This document shows positions 48,658-60,736 of a stretch of 64,000 nucleotides of DNA, one piece after another; the stretch's first letter is position 1; every line of letters begins with the position of its first letter. The DNA is from Eopsaltria australis (Eukaryota; Chordata; Aves; Passeriformes; Petroicidae). The DNA lies in the NCBI GenBank assembly GCA_034509425.1, contig JAVTVJ010000348.1, positions 248,001 to 312,000 of the forward strand, given 5' to 3'. The notes beneath the pieces are model-generated. The model saw only the letters and a program-made list of their open reading frames with translations. It did no database searches and was not told where the DNA came from. Made by a program: the position numbers and the translations under genes.

Positions 48658-51600
48658 GCCTTTAGGGAATTTTAATTCAAAGACTTCATGGGTTTAAAAA
48701 TGATGGAAGGTATAGATGGAAATTCACTAATCTAATTCTAATTCTGTGTTGTAACTATGCAGTGCCTGTAGACAGTCTATAATATTATTTCCACAAAAAA
48801 TGTTCTTTTAAATGCTTAGTTCTTTTTTTTTCAAAGCTGAGTTGAGTGCTACCTCTCTCTTCTTGTGATATCATCCATTTTCTATCATTGGAAGATTTCC
48901 TCACTACTCTTGAGAGGCTTTTTTTCAAGACATGAGATTGAAGATGAACAGATGCTATCTTTAATATTGTTTTGGTACTATACTTATAAACTTGTTCCTC
49001 CTTCAGGTCACTTCCACTGACAAAATGTTTCTGCTTCCAGTCTGTGGAAGATATTTTTTTCCTATCTCTCTCCAACTTCTCCATTGTCCTAGACCTATTT
49101 TACCGCACCACTTCTTCAGACTGTTTTCCAAAAAGATGTCCAAAATATGTTTCAGTGTCTTTTTTCCACGGTATATTTTAGGAGTGTTAAGGCATGATTA
49201 TCAGGTTTTAATAATGAATAGTATACATTCTTGTGAGGCTATTAATAGCTTCCTTACTTTTTCCAGGAGATACATCATCTATAGTACTCACATGGATAAG
49301 GAAGGATATCAAGAATGAGGATTTTTTCATCTTGCTCCCATGTGCAAATGATAAAAGATGTTTCTGTGATTTATCTGTGGTATGCATTCCATGGTGCCAT
49401 TACCTGCAGCCACTGGAGAAAAGGCCAGTACTGCTTGACCATACTTGCCCTTATTTTCACAGGCCTTGCTGGAGAGAAAAGAGAACTCTGTCACTTACTA
49501 AATGAAGTAATGTAGAGAGGTTCCTTCCTTGATCAGATGAAATTTTACTTGCTTCTTATTTAATGCATTGAAGCACTCACACCTTCTGTGTCTATTTAAA
49601 ACCTTCTTTGCCTAGTATTTCCAAAGCAGCAACTAATGGCCTTCTGTTAAATACTTACTGGTTAATTGCCACTGAGCAGTGGAATTTTTTCCAGTAAGAA
49701 GATTTTCATATATTAAAGTATGGAACATCTCACTATGACTGTTGTACTGAAAAAGCCCATTTCAAACTGGGATTTTAGTACCATTTATGTTCATTCACCA
49801 AGAAATACCTGGTAACTGTTAACAGAGCAGAGTGTACCAGCAGAAAATGTAGTCTGTAACACAGATACATCTACAGTCCACAGAGATTAACAGTCTCCTT
49901 GAGACAACATCCAAGCAGTTTAATATAAAAAGGCTGCCAGAAGGTCATGGCACTGCTGCTGATGTCTGACAATCCATGTTACTACCTTTCCTAACTGGCA
50001 CTATTAGAACATCTTAAGTTCTGAGATTTCTTGATCTATTGACCTATTTTTCATGTGGGTAATGCTCAACACCAATTCAGTGAGTGAAGAGCTCCTATAC
50101 TTACACAAACCTTAGGCAACGTAGCATTATTTTTTCCTCAGTAAAGTTCTACAGCTTCAAGATGAATTCTTTTGTCACAGAATAAAAAGTTCTTCCTCCT
50201 GCCCTTGACCTGCTGAGGCATATTTTTTGCAACTCACATTCTATCAGGCCTAGACACCTCATATTATCCCCTCTTTATGATTGTTATTTCACATGTAGAG
50301 ATGCTTGAATATCTCCTGATAGAACTATTTTCTAGTGTTAATGCTGCAAACTGCTCCAATGAAACTGAGACATTTTGTTGACACTAGTAAAATAAATTAA
50401 GAAAAAGATTTCAGGCAGCTGAAATAATTTCATCATTGTGGAACTGGGAAATATTAATCAAATGGGAAATTTTGATAGGCTATAACCTTCTGCTCACAAA
50501 AATCATGATTTTTACTAAATCTTCTCACCTGTGTAAACAGATCTATCAGAGTGTTTGAAAGATCAACAAAATGATTTGATTTTTAAATTACTTTATAAAA
50601 TTATAAATTAATTTGTATGTTTTCCTAGGGCATAGATAGTATTCTAGGCCTGAAATAAAATTAATTTTGTGCAGTGATTTTCACTGTCGAGATTTGAAAT
50701 CTACCGACTCCTAATTTCACGGGAAACAGCTACAAATAAGTGCAAGACAATTGCCTCTGTTACCTGAATGTCGTGGAATTTACCAGTTGCTGTAGATGTT
50801 GTGAATACTAAAAGCTCTTGGCTCCATTTTATTCCTAATGAAATATATAACTTGATTTCTGTCAATATTAAATATTGTGTTACATAACAAAAGGGAACTG
50901 TCTCTTAGCTCATTTAATGGCTTCCACTATTGTTTCCAAGAAGCCAAATTCAATGAAATTAAATAACAATTGCCTTTATCTTGCAATATGTTGTCCTGCT
51001 TTTTAGCAAGTGACTAAAGATTGTTGAACAATGATACAGTGTCTCAACATATCTGTTGTTTCCACAAGGAAACTCCACTGTTATAGGTATAAAAGAATAC
51101 ACCTAAATGTCTATTTTTGACATTTTTTCCTGTCTAATTTCTCCCTTCATTTGATTGTTATTGATTTTTCAAATTTTATGATTTAATTAAAGTCATATGC
51201 TGCAGAAGAACAAATTTCATGCCTATATCAACTGTACTTCCACAGCTTAGGTATTTGGCTGAATTTATGAGATCTATCTCTACTCTGACTTGTATTACCT
51301 TTTTTTTCTCTAAGCAATATTAAAATTTGCTCAAAATATGAAAATAAACTGTAATTTCTGAAATATACTAGTATCAGTATGACTTGGCCTTTAAAGATTA
51401 ATTTTTCTTTGACACACGTGCAATGTCTACATAAAAATAAACTTTAAAGAGGCATATTTGTTTAATTTTGACAGAATAAATTATGATTCAAATCAGCTAC
51501 TAGATGAGCTGCATTAATGTAACTTTTAAATTTGTACTTTTCATAGTACAAGTGCTTAACAGTTCCATTTTTAGCAGCTCTTTGGATTTCTTCAAGTTGT

Positions 51601-52865
51601 CTTGGGAAGTGACCTGTACATGAAAATAGTGAAGAGATTTTAAACTTATGAAGCCTGTTGGATTAAGTCACAGTGTTCATGGTATGACCCAAATTTGCAT
51701 ATCAAAGCTGTGAAAAACAGTGATATCTACACCTGTAAAACAGAAAAGACAAATATTTGAACTTTAATTAAATTTAATAAAATTTATATTTAATAAAATA
51801 ATGTTAAAAACTTGAACACTAAAGAAATTGAAAATCTTAATTTTTTTCAAGCAAACTGTAGTCATAGCTAAAATAGTAAGAAATGATGAAGACCAGAGTT
51901 TAAAAAAGAGTGCACTAAACACATGAAAGGAGCTCAAAATGGTCTCAAGATTTATGTAAATTATTACAAAAATTTATTATGTATTTTAAAAGTGTAAGGA
52001 TGAGTTCTACTTAATTCCTCTGTCCAATGATTTTCTTCCACAGCATTAATTTTAGTGTCCTCTCTTGACTTGATGTTGTTTTACAGTGGTATTCCATGCT
52101 GACTTCAGTAGATTTATTCTGTTTCATGCCATGGTTAATTAAATTGAAATCTATTTCACTAAGCTTCTTCATTGCAAGTAAGGCTACTAAAGAAACAGTG
52201 CCCTTTTGCAAGTTATTTTAAAATTTTATCCAGCATCTATTATGTATGTCAGCAACTTTTTTTCCAATCTGTCTTGAGTGATCATCAGTAAAAATAAATT
52301 AAGAATGTTATGTACATTATTTTCTCATAGAATTATTAAACTGGTTGCATAATATCTATATTGGCATCTGTATCATGTTGCAGCTTTGATTTTAACAAAA
52401 TATTTCTTCTTCATGTTTCCCTAAAGGATCTTTCTGTACCGAGGAAATAACTGGTTTCATTAAACATTTGTTTGGTAGATACAAAGAGGAAAACCCAAAT
52501 TATTTATTTGAGTCAAGTCCTATTAATTACATGTTTTTCTTTTCTGATTATGCTGTGTACCATTGCCACTTTTAATTTCAGATCCAATAGTAATAGTGAA
52601 CTAAGTAAATATTTGCATCTTCCAATAACAACCATAAATTGCATTATAATTATACTTTGCATTTATAAGACCTGAGAAGAATGTTAATGCATGCAGCTAC
52701 ATCAGACCTGTTTCAACAGAAACTTTTCACCACACAAATAAAGATTAGATGACAAAATCATAACATTTTGTCTGTTTTGTGTTGCAGGATTTCTTTTTTT
52801 TAAAAATTACGACGAAACTGAAATAAATGAGAAATGCAGTTGGGGGTGCATAGAATGATCCAAAA
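48658..52865. other. AT-rich unique DNA, no gene seen
   Basis: Largely AT-rich unique sequence. About 50170-50340 has a few words like a decayed minus-strand CR1 tail, too weak to call. Open frames of 90-108 codons at 48785-49505 on both strands have no recognised domain. Confidence 0.45.
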
Positions 52866-53068
52866 TAATAGAAAATAATATTAGGGGACAAATCTTCACA
52901 GAAAGGGCAGTTAAGCATTGGGACAAGCTTCCCTGGAAAGTGGTAGAATCACTATCCTTGGAAGTGTTCAAAAAACTTGGGGATATGGTTTAGTAGTGAA
53001 TACAGTGGTTAATGATTGGACTCAACAGTCTCAGAGGTCCTTTCCAACGTTAATTATTCTATGATTTT
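52866..53068 (+). mobile_element. CR1 LINE, 3'-end fragment
   Basis: About 200 bases of a CR1 3' end. It shows 'aatcttcacagaaagggcag' (52892-52911), 'ttccctggaaagtggtagaa' (52929-52948), 'ggaagtgttcaaaaaacttg' (52960-52979), 'ggggatatggtttagtagtg' (52979-52998) and 'tctatgattttaag' (53058-53071). The 'gatatggtttagtagtg' block is typical of an older CR1 group distinct from the neighbouring copies. A 5'-truncated insertion. Confidence 0.9.
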
Positions 53069-54065
53069 AAGAAACATGCATCCAAAAGACCTTGCAAATA
53101 TCTGAAATTTTGATGATTTGTATCACTTTGCCTGAAGACAGAATGATTTATCAAATAATCTTCACTTGAAATTGGTTTAGAGTAGAGTTTGGCAGTTAAT
53201 GATCATAAAAAACTTTACTATCTACATTCATTGAAGAGCCCTGATATCTGATTCTTTGATTTAAAATTAATCTTAAATTACTAGGGAAATAAAGCTCACA
53301 GTATTCATAATAGAACAACTGAAACTACTGCAGCTAATTTGGTCTTTTCACTAGCTTTTTGTTTGTTTAGTTGGTTGACTTTTTGCTGTATTTAGAGATT
53401 AAAATGTATCAATTTATTTTTCTTCATTTTCTCTTTATAGTCTTTGTAACATTACCCTTTGAAACATGCAATATATAGCTGTAAATAGCTTTCATGTAAG
53501 CCTCTTAAAAAGAGTGCTACAGCCATAATGGCCTGAATTAATATGAAAGTAATCCTTATTAAACTGGGAAGAAATAATGAGTCCTTGATGTAAAATGATC
53601 TGAATAGAAGGAATTAACAAGATTTCCAAGGGCTTTTTCCAGTTAATTTTTGTGTCACGTTAAATATACAATTTTGTTTTCCATTGCAACAGAATGTTGA
53701 ACTTTGAGGTTTTAATAGTTACTAAAGGAGTACTATTTTTTCACGATGCACAAATGGCTAGTTATGTTTTGATTTTCCCCCAGCAAAAATATTCTGTGGA
53801 TTCTAGCCCTTTTTTCTTTATTGACTTTGGAAGCACTGTTGTTTGGGCACATCTAAAGAAGCAGATGAAATAGACCAAGGTTCAGATACAATGCAGGTTA
53901 AAATTTGCATGGACTTTTCCTATTTTTCTTGTCCAGAAATGTCAGTAACACAAAGCCTACATACTTTTTATGCTTTTCTCGATTTTATTTTATTCTGGCT
54001 ATCTGAACCAGCAATAGCACAGCTGGACTTACTGCATGTTTAATCTGGCCAGGAGTCTGACCTTT
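53069..54065. other. AT-rich unique DNA, no gene seen
   Basis: No recognisable feature between the CR1 end and the LTR. Confidence 0.5.
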
Positions 54066-54657
54066 TGTTGTGGTTTAACCCCAGCCAGCTGCCAAGCCAC
54101 ACACAGTCACTTGCTCACTCCCCCCACCAGTGGGATCCGGGAGAGAACAGGAAGGGTGAAAGGTAGAAAACTCGTGGATTGAGAAAAAAACAGTTTGATA
54201 GGGAAAGCAAACACTGCACACACAAGCAAAGCAAAACAAGGAATTAATTCACTGCTTCCCATGGTCAGGCAGGTGTTCAGTCATCTTCAGTAGAACAGGG
54301 CTCCATCAGGAGTAACGGTGACTTGGAGAGAGAAATACCATCACTCTTAATGTTCCCCCCTTCCTCCTTCCCTCTGATTTATATATTGAGCATGATGTCA
54401 CGTGGTCTGGAATATCCCTTTGGTCAGTTTGGGTCACCTGTCCTGGCTGTGTCACCTCCCAGCCTCCCAAGAAGCCCCAACTTCCTTGCAAGTATGGGAG
54501 TGTGAAAAGCAAAAAAGGCCTTGGCCCTGTGTGAGCCCTGCTCAGCAATAACAAAACCATATCTATCTCTATTATGATCACTGTGTTCAAATCAAAAGCA
54601 CAGGCCCATACCAACCACTGTGAAAAAATTAATTCTATCCCAGCCAGAACCAGCACA
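54066..54657 (-). mobile_element. Solo LTR, ERVL-type avian endogenous retrovirus, 592 bp
   Basis: Read on the minus strand it begins TGTGCTGGTTCTGGCTGGGA and ends GGGGTTAAACCACAACA. Both ends are the familiar termini of a widespread avian ERVL-like LTR. Internal words also fit, for example the complement of 'actcgtggattgag' (54169-54182) and of 'tcactccccccaccagtggg'. The flanks are CCTTT on the left (54061-54065) and CCTGT on the right (54658-54662), a 5-bp duplication with one mismatch. There is no internal retroviral sequence, so it is a solo LTR. A minus-strand open frame of about 116 codons inside it is incidental. Confidence 0.93.
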
Positions 54658-57399
54658 CCTGTACAATATACTTGGAAGTAACTTCAGTATTTGAGGATTT
54701 ACTTAGACATAGGGTACATGCAATAATCTACTTTACAATACATTTAGATGAAATTTACAAGCACAGTACATTTCTGTGAAAAAATAGATCTGTGGGAAAC
54801 GGTCATATGTAGAGAGAATAATGAGACAGTACCAAGGTAGTCCTAGTAAGAAGGACATTAGTCTGAATTTTCTCAATTGATCTGATAGAGTCAGGGGATT
54901 TGTAACATCTCTATAACATGAGATTGAGAAGACAGTCTTATAGTATAAACACCCTTTTACTCGGGTTTATTAAACGTATGAGGTTGTGTACCTTTTATTC
55001 AATAAAATAATTGAAAAATAGAACAAATCCCTCTTTAACATGTACCTTCAGACTACATTTTGTCTCATTTATGTTAATGAATAAAGTGACGTCTTTGTTC
55101 TTTTCATCTCAGACCTGAAGTATTAATAAGCAAAGGGATTACAGCTTTGAAATTTGTGTGATGCTAAAATAGTTTTATCAATATTGAAAAATAATGGGGA
55201 AAAACCTCTAGGATTATATAAAAGTCCTGAACTATTGGAAAAAGTAGGAGCATTTTCTGATACGTTTGACTTCAGTATTTTGTGGAAGCAAATGAATGCC
55301 TACATATGCAAGAGCAAAGTCTTCGAAATAGGTGACATTTCTGAATCTACAGAAAAGATCAAGTACTAGTAGTTTGAATTATGTATTTTTTCTTGATTTT
55401 CACCTGCATTACAGGCAGTTTTGGCTGTTTTCAATAAATAATTGTGGTGCTTGATTCATAAAACATAGAGAAATAGGAACATTAAAAAATCTTTGGAGAA
55501 ATATTTGTATGCTAAACAGTAACATAATTATTTAAATTACAAAAATCCCTTCTATTGCATAGTGGAAAGAAGTGAATCACTTTAATAATATAGACATTGT
55601 TTTTTTGAAGGAGACTACCTACTGAGAAATTTGTTTTCACTCTAGTAGTTGAACACAGCTTTAAGCTCATTGTGATGAGAGTGCCAATGAGAGATCTTCA
55701 TATGGTAAAAATAATTAGATTTGCATGGCCTTGAGACTGTCAAATAATAGTAAAATTCTCTCATTTTCAGTGCCAGTTTTCAGGTTGTTGACTTTGCCAA
55801 GATCAATTGTAATATTATACTGTGGAGCATAAGTAAAAATACCTTCATTACCAATTCAGACTTGAAATACTGGTTGGATGAAGTGCTTAGATATAATGTG
55901 TAATTATGGACTATAAATATAGTAGAGAAAAAAAATCTAACTTTTTAACAAGACTCCTTTTTCAAGAGAAGATTTTTTGAACATAAATATTATTTAGTAG
56001 ACTTCATTACAACTCAACTCACTTCTAATGAATCACACTTTCAGGTACTCGTTTGGTCTCCCACCTTTACCACTACATTTATGAGCTAGCAGTGAATGTA
56101 GTCTCTTCGCTTTCCATCATGACAGACCATCTGATTAAACTCTTGATTTGAATCACATGACCTCTAAGTTTTTGCATGACTATGTATATTACAACATTAA
56201 ATAGCAGATTAATTTTCCAAAATTGGAAATTACTGCCTGCTTTGCACCATGTAAACATGTAGAATGAATATGGATTTTGCATACATGATTTCATTTCTCT
56301 ATTTTCTCTTGATCGTTGTGTTCTCATTTTAGTCTGTTTAATGATCATGTGAACTCAGCTCTATGAATTGGGAAATCCTACTGAATCCTTTCAGAAGGAG
56401 AAAATAAATACAAATGGATTACTGCTACATTCAGACAGTGTTTTTCTTTTTCTTATTTATCCAATCTTAGGGGAAACTGAGTTGTTCGAATGAATTATTG
56501 AATATTTGAGATTAAGATCTTATAAATATTTTCCCACTTTTATTTTGTGGTCTGTCTTTTATAGACTTGCAGCACTGGCAAATCTCTTGGTGCTATTATC
56601 AAATTTACTATAGTGTATATTACATTAATAAATATTGAACTTATTTTCCTCAATTGCTTATTAGGTATTAAAATAATAATATATCACTTAAGATTTGGCC
56701 CAACCACTAAGCATAATATTGAATCATCATATCTAATTTTAACAAATAAAATCAAGCACCTATATGATAGGATTATCACAATTTGAACAAACATATGTCC
56801 AATCTAAATTGGACAACCTAAAAAATATCCCTCGAAATTGACTTTGGAGCGCTTCCTTATTCTCCATTAATTTGAAAAAATTCTTCAAAAATTAGCATTG
56901 GAATTAAAAGCATGGAAGAGTTCTCTACAAATTTCTGTTTACTTCCAAATGAGATTTAGTGAAGTCAGGGCTTTTCTCTTTTGTTTACATCTTATTTGTG
57001 AATAAATGAATGCTATGATCCAGTAGTTACCACCATGGGAGAGCTGCTGATCTCCAGTAGCCCATGACAGTTACCAGATAATCAGTTATCAACTACTTGT
57101 CTTTCTTGAGGAAAATCAACTTTTCTATAAGCTGCTTAGTTCTTTGCTTCCCAAGCTATAAGGCTTCCGTGCTCAAACAGATTCGGTCACATCAGTGCAG
57201 TTGTGTAGTTCATACTTGGTTTAGAATTTAAGTGCTGCATAACAAAATATGATATATCATCCCTGTTGCTTAATCTCTGGTGCATCTATTTTTTCCATTA
57301 AGTGATTTGCACAATTATGTAACATACTTGGTCTCGTTTCTACATATGTCACAGGAATGAAAGAAAAAAACATTTGTATATCACAGGAAAAAAGTAGCA
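54658..57399. other. AT-rich unique DNA, no gene seen
   Basis: No recognised element. A hydrophilic open frame on the plus strand (about 55154-55369, 71 codons, no proper ATG at its start) is the most protein-like small frame here but matches nothing I know. Confidence 0.45.
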
Positions 57400-57468
57400 C
57401 CAACCAACGAACCAACTAACCAACCAACCAACCAACCACCCAACCAACTAACCAACCGACCAACCCAC
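57400..57468. repeat. (ACCA)n / CCAA tetranucleotide microsatellite
   Basis: About 17 tetranucleotide units of ACCA phase with a few interruptions (cgaa, ctaa, cacc, cgac). The purest block is at about 57417-57437. The plus strand is almost free of G and nearly lacks T. Confidence 0.93.
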
Positions 57469-60400
57469 TCCACAAGCTCCCCTCCTTCGCCCTGTTATTA
57501 TAGCCAGTGAGAGTGAAAACTCTTTTTATGTGTCACAGAGGAGCAATAAGGGTGAAGATTCCTAACTGCAGAGGGAATGCTAGGAACTGCAAAAGACTCT
57601 GTCTTGTGTATGGGGAAGAATATAAAAGTGCTGAATCAAGGTGCTCTTTATACTGATGTATATTGATGTTGGAAGTTTTTGATCTTAGCATTAACTTTCA
57701 AGATTTCTTTTCCTAAGGGTTTACTCAATGAAAGTCCCAAGAGCAAAGTCTTCCTTTCCTCTTGCCTCCTTCAAAGCAACTGCACTTAGCTTGTGTTATT
57801 TTCAAGTATGTAACAGAACTGCATAGCATAACCAAAACTATTTTAGAAAAGATTCTGCCATTGGGGATCAACTTCTGTTGGTCCACTGTTTTTCTGTTAG
57901 CAATTCATACATTTTGGAACAGGCTATTGTTTGTGAAGTTCATTTGCATACCAGAAAGACTAACATCCCTAACAGCTATTCCATTTTCCATGTCTTTCAT
58001 TTTTGTATTGCTACTATTGCACCTTGAGCGCAAATGATATTCTGTCATGATTATAATCACTAGGTAAAATATGGCTATACCAAATACTTTTGATGAAATC
58101 AAGGTGATAGAATGAACACACAAATCCAAAGGAATATAAAATAATAACTTGAAATTAACAAGCTTGGAAAGTTTATTTTTTACAGTCTGAAAAGAGTAAG
58201 CCCAAGGCACACATTTTTAATTTATAAAATTCATTGAGGCAGGAAAGACATTCAACCTGATTTCTCTCCTGACACCACATAATCTCCAGGTGCTAGATCC
58301 CTTCAAACTACAGCTGCAAGGTTGCCAGTGTGCATATGCCCCAGGCTTGGAAATATCTGAGTAAATTGGGCATACTCTAGAGATGAGCTTGCACATCAAG
58401 TTAACTGTGAGGTTTCATTATTTATTTGTGCCTGACTTGTCTTTGCTCAATTGCTTCCCATGCCTGCAGCCTTTGCTTCAGTTCTCCAAAGCTGACATAC
58501 TTCTCTATGGTTTTTTAAGATATACATATTTTAACCAGAAGGGGGAAAATGTAATTTAGGAATCCATCCCTGGTTTCTAATATTCTTAAAAATCAAGTGT
58601 GGCAAAAGTTGTGAAGACACTGTAGTGTGTTTTCTGCCTTCAATTGTAGAGGAGAAAGGTAAGAATAGTGCCTCATCCCACAGTGTTTTCTCTTATGTGT
58701 TTGAGGTACAACAAGATTTGATCTGTTGCCCTTTGTCAGTAGAAATGACCATAGAAAGGGCTTCTGTAGAACTGCACAGAAATCTTAGCAGTTCAGGATT
58801 TTAATATACCAAATAAAAATGCTGTGGACGTGGCAGAAAGTCAGGTTCAGACTGAAGTTTTGTTAAGTGCCAAATCATGTGAAAATAAAACCACATGCAT
58901 ACTCCTTTCCAGTAAAATAAACTGGGTTTTCATCTGAGGTCTAAGAATCCAGCTTAGTGATGTGCTCAGCACCCTCAAATGTACCTTTGATTAGGCTGCT
59001 CATCAGATCCACATGGCTAAAGCATAACCAGCAGCATACCATCAATATTTTCTGCATCAGGTATTTCTGCTGTCTGACAGATGAAGAAATTCACAAAAGT
59101 AGAGAAGCAGTAGAATAAATATGAGGAACCATAGATTTAGAAAGAGTGAGATTCCCTGCACTATTATTTTCCTCTGTGTTCACTCAAATAAACAAGGAAT
59201 AGCTTCCCATCTTGACCGTATGTCGCAGCACAAATACCCCAGAAAGGAGATAGAAAAGGAAAGAAAGGGATGGGAAATGACTCATTACTACCCTGTCTTA
59301 AGAGATGGCCTTAAAATGCTGTTCACAATATATCTCATTTGTATCCCCAAGTCTACACATTTCATTCATTTTGGAAGAGGTAGGAACAGGGAATATTGCT
59401 TTTGCCACATAGCTGATTTATTTTGATTCCCTTACATATAATTAATTGTTTAGCAGATGTCTTATTTTTTTTTTGGCTTTTGAGAACAAACCTTTAAGAA
59501 TTTTTCTAAGTGGAACTTTTTTCAGTTTTATTTATTCTATAAGTTCTTTTAATTTGTTAGGGATTTTTCTCTTTTTTATCTGTGCTTGATTTATAAATGT
59601 ATCCAACTTAATAACTGAGCTGCTAGAAGTATATGCTCACTGTCCAATTCTGATAAAAAACTGCAGCCTGGTAAAATGTAGATCTTACTAAAGAAATGCA
59701 AAGATAAAATAACACACACAGTCTGAGCATTAATGATACATTAGGACAAACTATTACAAAATTCCATACAATGCAAAAACAAAATTGAAACAACTCAAGG
59801 GCATTCAAAGATACACAGTTGGAGAGTTTAACCCTTTCTTCCCTGATTGCTGTGAACCTTCTCTTGTAGCTGGCCAGGTTCTGTTGAAGCAGAGAATGCT
59901 GTGTCTGGAGGGCAGCATGTTTCCTCTTTGCTTTGGAGTCCAGACTGCATGTACACTATATGAGGTTCTATAACTGAGATCAAAACCAGGAATCACCTTC
60001 TCCTTCAAGCTTATGTTAGATTTTAAGTGCTTATATCTTAGCAGACTTGTTTCAAGAAGTGTGACTACATAATTCTCCAATAGCATCATCCCTGTAGTTG
60101 TCTTCTAGTGAACTGATTACCTATGGCCTAGTAGAAATCTGGGGTTTTGACTCTGCAGCCTATGAGGGCTGCCCATTCCTTTACTGCTGATTTCCCTAAC
60201 ACTGGCATTGGAAGATCTTGCAAGCCTTTTGTTAGATGGATCAGTTTCTTCACACAGAAATTCTCTGTGATCATCATGTGCTTGCAGAGATAGCATATCC
60301 TTCTACCTTATGCCAGCTTTTCTGACTGAGAAATGTCACTTTGCAGTAACTGCTCGAAAGGGAGAGCAATAAGAATCCAAAACACTGGAAACTTACTACA

Positions 60401-60717
60401 CATGTTTTTGCTTCCACAGCAAGAAGCCTGGCAGTCGTGGCTGTGATGGTGCTGGATGTGCTAACTTTCCTTTGACCTCCATCCCAGAAGCCCTGAAGGT
60501 ACCAAAACCTCTCCTGCTGTATTCCCAGTTCCTTCACAATGCCAAGACCATTCCACAGCTTTGAAAGGACTCATGGCTTGCAACTGGAATTTCAGATGAC
60601 AGAGAAGTGTCAAGTACAAACTTACTCATAGGAAGCTTCCACCTTCATAACATGTATAGGCACATTTGGGAAATAGGATTCCAACCTGGACACATTTCAT
60701 AATTGTGATAGATAAGC
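57469..60717. other. AT-rich unique DNA, no gene seen
   Basis: Unique DNA. Open frames of 91-101 codons (57762-58037, 59121-59426 plus; 57905-58210 minus) have no recognised domain and overlap on opposite strands. Confidence 0.45.
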
Positions 60718-60736
60718 TTTTTTTTTTTTTTTTTTA
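60718..60736. repeat. Poly-T homopolymer, 19 bases
   Basis: A run of 19 T. No retroposed body is recognised on either side. Confidence 0.9.

Noticed and set aside
50170..50340. Words resembling a minus-strand CR1 tail
   Set aside because: Only a few short matches in roughly the right order, with no terminal repeat. Too weak to annotate without alignment.
55154..55369. 71-codon hydrophilic frame, protein-like in composition
   Set aside because: It opens with TTG, not ATG, directly after a stop and matches no family I know. It could be an exon, but I cannot support it.
57400..57468. CRISPR-like or satellite array
   Set aside because: It is a plain tetranucleotide microsatellite with no spacers and no longer repeat unit.
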